A stretch of 64,000 nt of DNA. Source: UBA8524 sp964215915 (GTDB taxonomy: Bacteria > Bacteroidota > Bacteroidia > UBA8524). The position numbers and the translations under genes were made by a program. The notes under the pieces were generated by a model. The model did no database searches and was not told where the DNA came from. It saw only the letters and a program-made list of their open reading frames with translations. The stretch's first letter is position 1. Each line of letters opens with the position of its first letter. The DNA lies in contig CAXPEB010000059.1 in NCBI GenBank assembly GCA_964215915.1, forward strand, positions 74,213 through 138,212. Direction: 5' to 3'. This document shows positions 18,201 to 25,828 of the stretch, piece by piece.

Positions 18201-18264
18201 CATGTATATGCCGGAATATTTCGGAATGGAACGGAAACAGTGGATACGGGTGGTGCCTGAATAA
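12247..18264 (+). CDS. Large alpha-2-macroglobulin family protein with thioester motif
   Basis: A 2005-residue exported protein (signal peptide MKKLPLFFVLLLSVLTVHA). The N-terminal half is built of macroglobulin-type beta domains (for example the MG2-like DRQYSIRFSAVKRQGVYKDQSF near residue 280). A carboxypeptidase-regulatory-like domain is inserted at about 1200-1280 (LPGVRILVSKNGVIVGG ... GQYHICCLKPGTYDVSF). The A2M core starts near 1379 (TNAFWVPNLVTNKEGKTAFTYTLPG), and the thioester motif GYGCTEQT has its cysteine at residue 1591, leading the alpha-helical TED domain (GSWGWWKGSSADFNLTRYVAEAL). Such proteins can trap proteases covalently. There is no lipobox and no adjacent penicillin-binding protein 1C, unlike the enterobacterial A2M-PbpC pair. 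Bacteroidota homologues of similar size exist; the physiological target is unknown. Confidence 0.9.
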   Translation: MKKLPLFFVLLLSVLTVHAKETPALPGYYYFFPLEESIALNYHETGNLPEDFWHTHRASDSIKLGTNPSVYLQHTRQSGYFLVVSYAYTGPSYQFLNIPFAEIRIQRFDDEWRIYAYDSTGFPENTRFETEKHQYPYDKDCGCIRIGKKKFPEGTNTLRSGNRFQLLGEQDFYQASGNGRVRQRLFGWIGKLFRFNWHRNRTQFEPGFIVLNQSEYRHLDSFHAKAFLIDKKGKAYEGPVKVSIRNTQQNGKYFYYEADAIRYGDGAYGFNWRIPDSLQLDRQYSIRFSAVKRQGVYKDQSFKVTHYTFQDVQVSIRAHSNYLLPEDSNWIVASALDRNGIPLYGARIRLRYSLRNFGTAYIPMVSFPDSFQRLMKDTSLYLLPEKENWIRMDTSMLPLLDQTLMVYAEITTEDGQTFGQNLSFQRTRSLEEYSYRYEGKSMVLEYLFNKRSTKSDTVTLTLKDHFYNEIQERQVCLPFRLEDVQRYSYIEAKKRDGNRVISVYQQYSHPRVGGTKTLDSLYLQLHDHESLNLHWEVYYDKKFILSGELDSLAIPLKGDEPVIIVYRYNQGRNLYLKQQLILPRTSELTILHNLPDLAYPGKKVAVEVEVRDFHRKRVQGANLTGVSINTQMPVITPPYVPYYGPITSELFPQHEKAISWKTYYPRNQLAKDTAVYRNMELERILHYRLYQNPNAIHSESIPSQTGATELQVVMYEADQPCAPKELWIDGELRLQAFSNVLQRNVFLVKGGYHAIKLKGQSYYVELDSFLVEENKKNLLGINTYALPNAKGVRWDRIEPAYEEQEVQAMEEHFLFLSHNTSQASYIVHEGVALEVPVAGQVSNNMARYSAVGPLKEGLVEWLRKDTVIRFYYNPELVYQWTHNKLYTYKKEFFSASVPQIDTRHFQDLPALTKSIILEQWRIEDSIAALNKPVIPYNHNRYRSGQNFDNYYPGYRGNATLFIQQAPEFPINYNFIWLENLETPYLSHYLNTTNKVVSGLNQGWYRLVTGTYQQQMLFVDSIYIDTNTLNFLRIDLTGNTPPPEVWSTMQYHYFKTIQRYGTGRLQLYDAYGARRELKGESKAGEVSGWVSINLQTVSNASIVWINLNGKDRYICRSNSQGYFNHYDMEPGRYLAQVIGPSRNIFFASEIELKPGTMHEVMLNCITDTSLRHRAMTQSNLRRFSTKPGAYTDSEGNFANLQGEIKDREQNKPLPGVRILVSKNGVIVGGDVTDHNGQYHICCLKPGTYDVSFNLIGFQSERYTGVELKEGKTLQLDQHLKVNDRRYEDIEVTEEVALGSIRSDAISPSQTYNTTENIQVLGAKAERLVYKMNAMQIQVNGKADKNTNKEVAGIEEGIDEKKRLDEIRMDEEANDVREDFRTNAFWVPNLVTNKEGKTAFTYTLPGDQTQWVNYLVAIDKNRNTGLNTSYTRSYKPVSASLAVPEFLRTEDSIHIRGKVRNLTGDTLPVALQMDFRNTNTWDGSLLNYNSEVSIPMFYRENWPIRVQQYGSGDSLDMKYALDYQGYRDGERRKVPIKNNLVFRRKVKSRILAKGERVQFPSSSAMKRTIRINSGLQDLILEEINALKSYGYGCTEQTASRLVALLREKQLKAAIKTPFDGEKDILSSIKRLEDFQNRDGSWGWWKGSSADFNLTRYVAEALMLADEEGFRVKSHKRGVGYLINHYQMLDYSQKLQTLILADELGMKLDYDAEIRHYDSLNLNLEAYMSLCQLKLKRGMPADLNRVKGVLKRDAQGYLYVDAPSTWGFNSRILKLTLQAYELFRSADLFAEERVLMKKGIFSKLGYISRNTFERAAILNTLSKEVIETNGGLVNVSMNGQEYHSPVEINPENGVINITNTGEEVSVILIEEYEDPAQLPQYSGISLHSSVLGSSGEISEVEYGKTCRLQVKVSNSEYRHYLVMEVPVPSGFQILNKIERSGYEVAREYYPDRIVLYFERLPKGNYVYTFDLLPQFNGKFQLMPAFMEDMYMPEYFGMERKQWIRVVPE

Positions 18265-18299
18265 AACTATTGCCTTTACTGTCCCCTTTTGCTCAGCCT

Positions 18300-18860
18300 C
18301 CCCCGGTTGAAGCCCCGGGATTTATCACATCTCAATGTCCCCGGGTTAAAACCCGGGGCTATTTCCATCCATAAACCACCTGATCTACCGCAACCCATTC
18401 CCCCGGGATTTATCATGGGGACTCTCATTCCTCAATATCCCCCCGGGTTAAAACCCGGGGCTACCTTCATCCATAAACCAACATATCTACCACAACCCAT
18501 TCCCCCGGGATTTATCCCGGGGACTCAACCTCCTCAATATCCCCCCGGGTTAAAACCTGGGGCTATTTCCATCCATAAACCAACTGGACTACCACAATTC
18601 TTTCCCCCAGATTTATCCGGGGACTCCCATTCCTCAACATCTCCCCGGGTTAAAACCCGGGGCTACTTCCATCCATAAACCACCTGATCTACCACAACTC
18701 TTTCCCCCGGGATTTATCCCGGGAACTCAACCGCCTCAATACCTCCCCGGGTTAAAACCTGGGGCTACCTTCATCCATAAACCAACATATCTACCGCAAC
18801 CCATTCCCCCGGGATTTATCCCGGGGACTCAACCACCTCGACATCTCCCCGGGACTCATA
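18300..18860. repeat. Tandem array of about 102-bp units with two alternating hairpins
   Basis: About five full and two partial units recur at a spacing of 102, 102, 100, 102 and 102 bp. Each unit holds palindrome A (CCCCGGGTTAAAACCCGGGG; first copy 18339-18358) and, about 60 bp on, palindrome B (CCCCGGGATTTATCCCGGGG; clean copy 18503-18522), joined by a conserved linker containing TTCATCCATAAACCA or TTTCCATCCATAAACCA. Palindrome changes such as ACCTGGGG keep pairing as G-U wobble. The array fills most of the 699-bp gap between the A2M gene and the kinase gene. It resembles REP/BIME-type elements mobilised by TnpA_REP transposases; no such transposase gene is in the window. An ORF across it (18289-18678) is a by-product of the repeat. 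Confidence 0.9.
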
Positions 18861-18963
18861 TTTCACCGACAATCCACCCGTTCATTCGTAAAAGCTACAC
18901 GCTTATCCATTCCTTAGAATGAAAACAGGAGAAAATGCCGCCAATGTGTAATTTCCGGCAGGA
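18861..18963 (+). other. Leader region of the histidine kinase gene
   Basis: About 100 bp between the hairpin array and the kinase start. No good TAnnTTTG box or other recognisable signal is visible. Confidence 0.3.
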
Positions 18964-21900
18964 ATGGGGACAAGACAATTCATGTTATCCCGGTTATATA
19001 GCCTGACCGGGACACTCATTTTGATGGCAGGTCTGTTGCTCCCGGGCAAAGTGCCTGCCCAGGAAAATCTGTTCAATGTACAGCATTTCACCAGCCGTGA
19101 CGGGCTTCACGATCTTGTGGTGAACAACATGGTTACGGATGCAAGTGGAGTGCTTTGGGTGGGTACCGATAACGGGCTCTATCGTTATGTAAATGGTCGA
19201 TTCGAGCTCTTCCATGAGGAGTCGGAGCCGTTCCATCTTGCCGGTCACAATGTGTCAAGCCTGCTCCTTGATTCAAAAGGTCGCATATGGGTAGGCGACC
19301 GGCTCAAGGGAATCAGTGTGATCGATCCGCAAAAAGGCACAGCGGAAATCATTCCGAACCTAGGGCCTGATGCACTATTCTCGGGAAGAGAAGTTGATGA
19401 AATGCTCGAATCTCCTGACGGGCATATCTGGGCTTCCATCTTTCCCAACCAGATCATCGAATTCAGCCCGGAACTGAAACCGCTCAATACCTATACCTTC
19501 CACCCGGCCTCGTTAAAAGAAGGGAATCAGCAGGTGATGGGCCTCGGGTTGGCACCGGATGAATCGATTCTTTTTTTCACCTTCTGGGAAGGTACTTACC
19601 GTATCCGCAGAGACCATAACGACTTTGAAAGACTGGACTGGTTCACTCCCGATACCATTGTTCGCCCGTGTTATAATGCGCATATCCGGAAGATCAATAG
19701 CACACAGGCCTTACTCGAATACAATTCCACCTACGTGTTGGTGGATTTTGCCACCCGAAAGACACGGATCATGGCCGTTACCGATTCCTACGTCATGCAG
19801 GAAAGTGTTTGTAACCGGGACAAAACAGGAAAATACTGGTTTTTAAAATACCCCCATATCCTCCAATTTTCCGCAGAAGGAGACCTGCTCACCCACTACC
19901 GCGTACAGCTTCCCCGCTCCTTGCATTACCAGCACTTCGAACATAAGAATGCCTGGATAGACGATTCGTATATAGCCTGGTTCGGTACCAACCTGGGTAT
20001 GTTAAAGGTGGACCTGAAACGACAAAGCTTCAAAAAACTGACTTCCGGTACAGAGAGCCATCCGCTTATCTGCGATTATACCCGCTATATCCGGTCGGTT
20101 CAGGATACTACGTTACTTCTGGGTTTTGTCGACTGCAACTATTTCGATGTAATACGGGTAAATCGGGAAAAAGGCCCGATAAGCGTTGAACACCATCCAT
20201 TGCCACTTAGTGAGGCTTTTGGAGCCGAATACAGGTTGCGCAGCAACTATATGCTGCCCAGCACCAGGTATGGAAGGTATATTGCCACGTACAACGGAAT
20301 CTTCCGGCAAGACAATCCCTCTGCTATTCCCCGCCATCTCAACCCGGTTTCGGGACCGGATCAAGAGGACAATATGATATGGACCATTCTGGAACTGGAT
20401 CCGGAAAGGTTTCTGTTGGGTAGCCGGCAGGCCGGACTCTTTCTGTATTTCCCGGCAAAAAACACAATCAGCCCGCTTAAGATCAATGTGATCAACGGGG
20501 AATGGATTCCTTCAACGGGTATCTGGTCAAATTTTACCGATTCACGGGGACACCGGTTCCTGCAGACCTCCGAAGGGCTGTATCGGCTTCTTTCCGTTGA
20601 AGGCCAGACGGCTAACCTGGAATTTGTGGAGATGATTGGGCATTACTCCGTTTGGTCCATGACCGAAGCACAAAACGGAGAATATTGGGTGGGAACCGTG
20701 GAAGAAGGCCTGTTTGTACTTGATCCAAACCTCAAAACGGTCAATCGTTTCAGTTTTACGAACGGATTAAAAACCGCAACCATAACGAACGTAATCCGCG
20801 ACCAGCGTAACCGGATCTGGGTGAGCTCCACTCATAAGTTGTATTGTATTGATCCGGATAAAAGGAAAATAATACGGGAATTCGGGGTAAAAGACGGAAT
20901 CATTGATGGCGGTTTCAATCAGCGCTCGGTAGCAATGGATGTCTTCGGGCGCTTGTATTTCGGAACCAAAAACGGGGTGATCTATTTCCAACCCGACGAA
21001 GCCCTGGAAGCTTACCCTCAGTTGGAGTACCGCTCCTTCCTGCTGTTTTCTATGACCGATGAGCAGGGAAACCTCAGCCGCAGGGGCGTCAATTCCCCTA
21101 TCCGACTGGAAGCTGACAAACGGAACCTGTCGCTGGAACCCATTGTAGCCGATTATACCCACGAATCCGATAATGCCTATCGCTACCGCCTTAGCGGATT
21201 TGAGCGGAACTGGAACGAGCTGAAATCGTCCCAACCCAGGATTACTTACCTGAACCTGCCACCCGGTAATTATACCCTGGAAGTGGAAGGTTTCAATGCA
21301 CAAGGCAACAAAACACTGAACAGCCTCAAGATTCCGGTTTCCGTTGACGCCCGTTACTGGGAAACCACCTGGTTCCTGGTACTGCTGGTTTGTATTCTGG
21401 CCGGTATCCTGATCAGCATTATTTACCTCAAACTGAGCAATTCACGCTATTCACAGAAGTTGCTGGAATCCCAACTGGACTCCCTCCGCTCCCAGATGAA
21501 CCCACACTTCTTCTTCAATGCCCTGAATTCCATACAGGACTTCATCTTCCACCGCGAACGTGAAAAGGCCAGTAACTACATGTCGGGGTTTGCCAAATTG
21601 CTGCGCAACATTCTCGACAACTCCGGTCGTAATTTTATCAGCCTGGAAGAAGAGGAACGCCTTCTCCGTCAATACCTTCAGCTGGAATCCCTGCGCTTTG
21701 ACGGTTTGCTGAATTGGGAGATTGTGGTAGATCCGGATATCCGGAAATCGGAAGTGACCTTGCCGAGTATGCTGGTTCAGCCCCTGATCGAAAATGCGAT
21801 CAAACACGGATTGAGCCCGAAAAGAAGGGATATGCGGTTACGCATTCATTTTTATGAAACAGGGAAAAGCCTGCACTGTGAGGTCACGGATAACGGGGTT

Positions 21901-22077
21901 GGGCGCAGCGTTTCAGAAGGAAACTCCGTTCATATATCCAAGGGGCTTTCGATAATTAACCGGCGACTCTCCCTGCTGGGCAAAAAAAGACGCAAGCGGA
22001 TGAATATGGAAATAAGTGACCTGAAGGACCATACCGGGCAACCAATCGGAACCAAAGTACATCTAAAATTTAACTGA
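18964..22077 (+). CDS. Sensor histidine kinase with beta-propeller sensor (LytS/YehU type)
   Basis: A 1037-residue membrane kinase. After the signal peptide (MLSRLYSLTGTLILMAGLL; an in-frame ATG at 18982 is as likely a start as 18964), residues about 45-700 form a periplasmic two-component regulator propeller (repeats such as DASGVLWVGTDNGLYRY, DSKGRIWVGDRLKG, DQRNRIWVSSTHKLY). A Y_Y_Y domain (about 735-795, YRYRLSGFERNWNEL ... LPPGNYTLEVEG) and one membrane helix (about 803-825) follow. The cytoplasmic part has the His_kinase motif QMNPHFFFNALNSI with phospho-acceptor His848 and an HATPase domain (LVQPLIENAIKHGLSPK, DNGVGR). It forms an operon with the LytTR regulator 10 bp downstream. The signal is unknown; propeller sensors of this type often detect polymers or envelope state. 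Confidence 0.93.
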   Translation: MGTRQFMLSRLYSLTGTLILMAGLLLPGKVPAQENLFNVQHFTSRDGLHDLVVNNMVTDASGVLWVGTDNGLYRYVNGRFELFHEESEPFHLAGHNVSSLLLDSKGRIWVGDRLKGISVIDPQKGTAEIIPNLGPDALFSGREVDEMLESPDGHIWASIFPNQIIEFSPELKPLNTYTFHPASLKEGNQQVMGLGLAPDESILFFTFWEGTYRIRRDHNDFERLDWFTPDTIVRPCYNAHIRKINSTQALLEYNSTYVLVDFATRKTRIMAVTDSYVMQESVCNRDKTGKYWFLKYPHILQFSAEGDLLTHYRVQLPRSLHYQHFEHKNAWIDDSYIAWFGTNLGMLKVDLKRQSFKKLTSGTESHPLICDYTRYIRSVQDTTLLLGFVDCNYFDVIRVNREKGPISVEHHPLPLSEAFGAEYRLRSNYMLPSTRYGRYIATYNGIFRQDNPSAIPRHLNPVSGPDQEDNMIWTILELDPERFLLGSRQAGLFLYFPAKNTISPLKINVINGEWIPSTGIWSNFTDSRGHRFLQTSEGLYRLLSVEGQTANLEFVEMIGHYSVWSMTEAQNGEYWVGTVEEGLFVLDPNLKTVNRFSFTNGLKTATITNVIRDQRNRIWVSSTHKLYCIDPDKRKIIREFGVKDGIIDGGFNQRSVAMDVFGRLYFGTKNGVIYFQPDEALEAYPQLEYRSFLLFSMTDEQGNLSRRGVNSPIRLEADKRNLSLEPIVADYTHESDNAYRYRLSGFERNWNELKSSQPRITYLNLPPGNYTLEVEGFNAQGNKTLNSLKIPVSVDARYWETTWFLVLLVCILAGILISIIYLKLSNSRYSQKLLESQLDSLRSQMNPHFFFNALNSIQDFIFHREREKASNYMSGFAKLLRNILDNSGRNFISLEEEERLLRQYLQLESLRFDGLLNWEIVVDPDIRKSEVTLPSMLVQPLIENAIKHGLSPKRRDMRLRIHFYETGKSLHCEVTDNGVGRSVSEGNSVHISKGLSIINRRLSLLGKKRRKRMNMEISDLKDHTGQPIGTKVHLKFN

Positions 22078-22087
22078 ACCTGTTCCC

Positions 22088-22819
22088 ATGATCCCTATCA
22101 AAACGCTTGTAATCGAAGATGAGCCCAGAAGCAGAAACCTGCTTAAAGGCATGATCCGTGAATTCTGTCCGGAACTTAGTCTTGTCGGTGAAGCGGAAGA
22201 CATTGATTCCGCCAGTAAATCGATACGTGAATTCCGGCCCGAACTTCTCTTTCTGGACGTTAACCTGTTCGGGTCCCCCAGCCTTAGTTTGCTTGACCGC
22301 CTGGGTACCGACCAGTGCCAGGTAGTATTCACAACGGCCTACGATCATTACGCACTTGATGCTTTTAAGTATGACGCCTGCGACTTCCTGCTGAAGCCTA
22401 TTGGTCCCAGCGACCTGAAATCAGCGGTTTCCAAAGTACAGCGTAGAATTGCCGGCGACCGGGGCCATGAACACCCCACAATGGATCCCGACATGCGCAG
22501 GCTGGCCCTTCCTACCCTGCACGGTTATGTGATGCGGGAAGTGGATGAGATCCTGTACATCAAGGCCGAAGGGAATTATAGCCTGATCCATTTCAAAGGA
22601 AATAATTCCATTCTCGTATCAAAAAGCATCCAGCATTTTGAAGAGACCCTGAGTACGGATCAATTCTTCCGTCTGCACAAATCGTATATCGTCAACCTGA
22701 AAGAGATCCGGAAATACAACAAAGGACGCGGAGGGCAGGTAATTATGGATGATTCAACCCTTATCCCCGTAGCCAGTCGGCGTAAGGAGGAGTTTCTCTC
22801 CCGCATTCAGTTTTTGTAA
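22088..22819 (+). CDS. LytTR-family response regulator
   Basis: A 243-residue DNA-binding regulator, partner of the kinase just upstream. The receiver domain (1-120) has the acidic pair in VIEDEP, phospho-acceptor Asp57 (LLFLDVNL), Thr in FTTAYDHYALDAF and Lys in FLLKPIG. The LytTR DNA-binding domain (about 140-243) shows EILYIKAEGNYSLIHF, FFRLHKSYIVNLKEI and LIPVASRRKEEFL. All key residues are intact. The gene is followed by a terminator. Targets are not evident; the A2M gene and the secreted proteins nearby are candidates only by position. Confidence 0.95.
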   Translation: MIPIKTLVIEDEPRSRNLLKGMIREFCPELSLVGEAEDIDSASKSIREFRPELLFLDVNLFGSPSLSLLDRLGTDQCQVVFTTAYDHYALDAFKYDACDFLLKPIGPSDLKSAVSKVQRRIAGDRGHEHPTMDPDMRRLALPTLHGYVMREVDEILYIKAEGNYSLIHFKGNNSILVSKSIQHFEETLSTDQFFRLHKSYIVNLKEIRKYNKGRGGQVIMDDSTLIPVASRRKEEFLSRIQFL

Positions 22820-22977
22820 TCCTTAAAACACGTTCATGAAAAATACCGTCACGTTCATGAATTCATATAAGGAAAATGTGCTCTCAAAAGATACCTTGGA
22901 ACCGACGAATGAAAGGAAAGGCTGCGTGTTCTACCAAAACGCGCTTCAACCTCATTTGCGATCTGCTCACATTTATT

Positions 22978-23003
22978 AGCTCCCAAGCGGGGGCTTTTTT
23001 TTT
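22978..23003 (+). terminator. Intrinsic terminator after the kinase/regulator operon
   Basis: AGCTCCC at 22978-22984 and GGGGGCT at 22989-22995 form a 7-bp stem (one G-U pair) with an AAGC loop, then nine T residues. It works only for plus-strand transcripts, towards the convergent hypothetical gene. Confidence 0.85.
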
Positions 23004-23015
23004 GACCGGAATTGG

Positions 23016-24005
23016 TCACTCTCTTTCTTCCAATAGCTTACCGAAGTTGGAATAAACGTCAATATAATCATACTCGAAACGGTTCATCCAGCAACTCAGA
23101 ATCCCGCTGGTGAAGACGGTACCACTATTTTTAATTTCCTGCATTCTTTCGGTGGCCTTTTCACCGGGGAAGTAAGCTCCATTTTCTTCCAGGTAATGAA
23201 GGGCTGAGGTTGCAAATACTCTCCCCGAAGCAAGCGGCGAATACAATAGCTTTTCAAGAAGCTCCGTTTTTTTGTTCTCCACCAGATGACGGATATGGCC
23301 GAATGCAGGGCTCCAGTATCCTTCCGTAACATGCATGGGAGACATGAAGTAAGAACGTAAGGCACTGTAATCAGAAAAAAACAGCAGCGCTTCGGTATCC
23401 TTGTTTCCCTCTTCTTTTATGAGTGAGTGCAGGTAAAAATCGGGATGCCGGTTTCGGTATCCGGCAATATTGTACGGATAAAGGGTGAGGTTCTCAGCAT
23501 ACCCGTAATCACAGAACAACGGGACCTGCACCAAGGGCAAAAAACGGCTCCCGATCAGTTCCGCATAGTTGGACAGGTATTGATTGATTCTTAATACCCG
23601 GTTACCGTAATGCAGGATTTCAAAACACATAGAACCGTATCCCCCATACAAGGTATACCGAATCAGTTTCAGGCTGTCGCCCAGGTCATCCTGAACCATA
23701 ACCGCATTGCCCTTACCATTAAGCAGGTTAGGGAGCAACAGGATGAGACTATCCAGTGTCGATCCGTACGCCGGTACCCGGTTGAAAATGGACTCTATTC
23801 GTTCGGCATCCATTTGTATCCAGGCTTCCTCCAGCGGCCTTTCCCGTATGCTGTCCTGATAATGCAGACAGGAAACCGAGAACGGTTTTCGCAAAGATTC
23901 ACTACCTCTCGGTTCGGTACCCTGTCCATATGCGGAAATACCCGCTACCAGGCAAATTGCCATTAGCCAGGTTTTCCTTATCAGAGCCAGATTCAGATTC
24001 TTCAT
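23016..24005 (-). CDS. Secreted protein of unknown function
   Basis: A 329-residue protein with a clear signal peptide (MKNLNLALIRKTWLMAICLVAGISAYG, cleavage before Q). The mature part is soluble, with no repeated motif or sorting domain that I recognise. It has scattered cysteines (SVSCLHY, GSMCFEI, VPLFCDYGY, GILSCWMN) and an alpha-helical C-terminal third (HIRHLVENKKTELLEKLLYSPLASGRVFATSALHYLEENG), a pattern seen in helical-repeat proteins. Monocistronic: convergent with the regulator operon and divergent from the lipoprotein gene. No function proposed. Confidence 0.75.
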   Translation of the reverse strand: MKNLNLALIRKTWLMAICLVAGISAYGQGTEPRGSESLRKPFSVSCLHYQDSIRERPLEEAWIQMDAERIESIFNRVPAYGSTLDSLILLLPNLLNGKGNAVMVQDDLGDSLKLIRYTLYGGYGSMCFEILHYGNRVLRINQYLSNYAELIGSRFLPLVQVPLFCDYGYAENLTLYPYNIAGYRNRHPDFYLHSLIKEEGNKDTEALLFFSDYSALRSYFMSPMHVTEGYWSPAFGHIRHLVENKKTELLEKLLYSPLASGRVFATSALHYLEENGAYFPGEKATERMQEIKNSGTVFTSGILSCWMNRFEYDYIDVYSNFGKLLEERE

Positions 24006-24184
24006 CGATTCAGGGAGCCCGCCTCCCGTTAGCCGCTAAGTTATGTTTTTTGCTGTTTGAGCTTATGGAAGCTCGTCCTATACAACGCGGGGGTATTGCA
24101 TTAAATTTTCATTAAAACTACCCGGAATATTTGTCCGAAATGGGCCGGTTATACTAGTTTAACCCCAAAACCAATTTACAAATC

Positions 24185-24592
24185 ATGAAAAAATTCACAC
24201 TAATCTGCCTTACTGCTATCCTTTTTGTGGCCTGCAACAGCGGTACGGATCAATTCAAAGCCATTCAGGGTACCTGGAAGTTGGTGTCGATTGACGGGGC
24301 CGAAATGATCGACTGCGAAAAAAACATGAGCTTTCAGTTTACCGATGAGGAAGCCGGAGAAATCAGCGGAGTCAAGACCAAAAAACTCAGCGTAAGGCAA
24401 GGTACACCTGCCTGTGATTTTATCGGAGATGATGAATATGATTCAGAATACACCTTTACCGAAGGCATGCTCTTTATCAAAAGTCTCAAACTGGATAAAA
24501 AAAGTTATTCCGGGGCCTTTGAGATCAACGATCTGACAACGGATAAACTGGTCATTAAAACCTTAGGGAAAACCCTGACCTTCCAAAAATAA
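24185..24592 (+). CDS. Lipocalin-like lipoprotein
   Basis: A 135-residue lipoprotein: the signal ends in the lipobox LFVAC, so Cys17 would be lipidated. The mature domain opens with FKAIQGTWKLVSIDG, the entry motif of lipocalin-like domains, and continues as alternating beta strands (YTFTEGMLFIKSL, KSYSGAFEIN, KLVIKTLGKTLTFQK). Such small lipoproteins are common in Bacteroidota; the ligand, if any, is unknown. The 179-bp region upstream contains a TTTG at 24130-24133 and a TACTAGTTT about 18 bases on, a weak -33/-7 candidate. Its own transcription unit. Confidence 0.8.
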   Translation: MKKFTLICLTAILFVACNSGTDQFKAIQGTWKLVSIDGAEMIDCEKNMSFQFTDEEAGEISGVKTKKLSVRQGTPACDFIGDDEYDSEYTFTEGMLFIKSLKLDKKSYSGAFEINDLTTDKLVIKTLGKTLTFQK

Positions 24593-24778
24593 TCCCTTCC
24601 CGTAGGAGAAACAGTTACCGGGTATACGATTCCGGTGCCCCCAAGTGGGAGCTTACCCAAGCCTCCAATTGCGGCAGTACGCAGGTAATCGGGGCCTGGA
24701 AAACAAACCGGTTCCGAACCGTATCAAGGCCAAAAGCAAATAGCCTAAAGCAAACCGTCAACTGCCGGTTCCATCGCA

Positions 24779-24786
24779 TATCTTTG
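24779..24786 (+). promoter_or_regulatory. Perfect -7 box 4 bases before mvaD
   Basis: TATCTTTG (TAnnTTTG consensus) ends four bases before the mvaD ATG, which would put the transcription start at or next to the start codon and give a leaderless mRNA. No clear -33 element. Confidence 0.45.
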
Positions 24787-24790
24787 TTCC

Positions 24791-25828
24791 ATGAGCAGCT
24801 TCTCCGCCTCCTGGTCCAGCCCATCGAACATCGCTCTGGTGAAATACTGGGGCAAATACGGGGTTCAGATGCCGGCCAATGCTTCCCTGAGTTTTACCCT
24901 TTCCGAATGCCGGACAGAATCCATACTTACCGCTCTCCCCACAACAGATGAAGACACTAAAGTGGAGGTTTACCTGGATGGAGAAAGGAAGCCCGACTTC
25001 GATCCCAAAGTGGAAAAAATGTTACGGGCACTTCGGGACGACATGCCCTGGATTGCCGATTTTCACTTCCGTCTGGATACACACAACACCTTCCCGCACA
25101 GTAGCGGAATCGCCAGTTCCGCCTCCGGGATGAGTGCCCTTGCGCTCTGCCTCTGTGACTTGCATGAGAAAATTGAGGGCACCCGTTTCAGCGATTTCTA
25201 CCGGAGGGCTTCCCGCTATGCCCGCATCGGTTCCGGATCCGCATGCCGGTCGGTATACGGCGGAATGGCGCTTTGGGGACAACACGAGTCCTGGCCAGGT
25301 AGCTCCCAGGAGTATGCCCTTCCGGTAACCGAAAACCTGCATGAGGTATTCCGGGATTTTCAGGATTGTATTCTGCTGGTGGATCGGGGTAGCAAAGCCG
25401 TAAGCAGTACCGTCGGTCATGGATTGATGAACACCCACCCCTTTGCCAAACAACGTTTCGAGGTGGCCGGCCGGAACATGAAACACCTGAAGGAAATTCT
25501 CAGTCAGGGAGACCTTGGCGGATTCATCCCCCTCGTAGAAGGCGAAGCCCTGATGCTTCATGGTCTGATGATGAGTTCACAGCCTTATTTCATCCTGATG
25601 CGGCCTAATACCCTGCATATCATCGAAAAGATCTTCGACTACCGCAAACAAAATCAAACGCCAATCCTTTTTACTTTGGATGCCGGAGCCAACGTGCACC
25701 TGCTTTATCCCGCCTCCGTAAAGGATACCATAGAGCCCTGGATACGGGAAGAGCTAAGCGGGTATTGCGAAAACAAAATGTATATTTGTGATCACGTTGG
25801 CAAAGGCCCTGAGCGCCTGAACCCATGA
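24791..25828 (+). CDS. mvaD: Diphosphomevalonate decarboxylase
   Basis: Catalyses ATP-dependent decarboxylation of mevalonate diphosphate to isopentenyl diphosphate, the last step of the mevalonate pathway. The 345-residue GHMP-family protein starts with SASWSSPSNIALVKYWGKY (conserved Lys18). It has the ATP loop HSSGIASSASGMSALAL at 103-118, the segment GSGSACRSVYGGMALW, and the substrate/catalytic segment FTLDAGANVHLL with the catalytic aspartate. All family landmarks are present. It leads a three-gene unit with a mevalonate kinase (ATGA overlap) and a UbiA prenyltransferase. The ATG at 24791 follows a promoter box too closely to leave a usual leader. Confidence 0.96.
   Translation: MSSFSASWSSPSNIALVKYWGKYGVQMPANASLSFTLSECRTESILTALPTTDEDTKVEVYLDGERKPDFDPKVEKMLRALRDDMPWIADFHFRLDTHNTFPHSSGIASSASGMSALALCLCDLHEKIEGTRFSDFYRRASRYARIGSGSACRSVYGGMALWGQHESWPGSSQEYALPVTENLHEVFRDFQDCILLVDRGSKAVSSTVGHGLMNTHPFAKQRFEVAGRNMKHLKEILSQGDLGGFIPLVEGEALMLHGLMMSSQPYFILMRPNTLHIIEKIFDYRKQNQTPILFTLDAGANVHLLYPASVKDTIEPWIREELSGYCENKMYICDHVGKGPERLNP

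Noticed and set aside
18289..18678. 129-codon frame rich in PGLKPGA and PPGF
   Set aside because: It translates the tandem hairpin array; the apparent peptide repeat simply reflects the 102-bp period (34 codons).
18300..18860. CRISPR array
   Set aside because: Units are about 102 bp and contain two palindromes; the linkers between them are conserved rather than unique spacers, and no cas genes are present.
24130..24161. Promoter of the lipocalin-like gene
   Set aside because: TTTG and TACTAGTTT have about the right spacing but the -7 box deviates from TAnnTTTG, so it is mentioned only in the gene entry.
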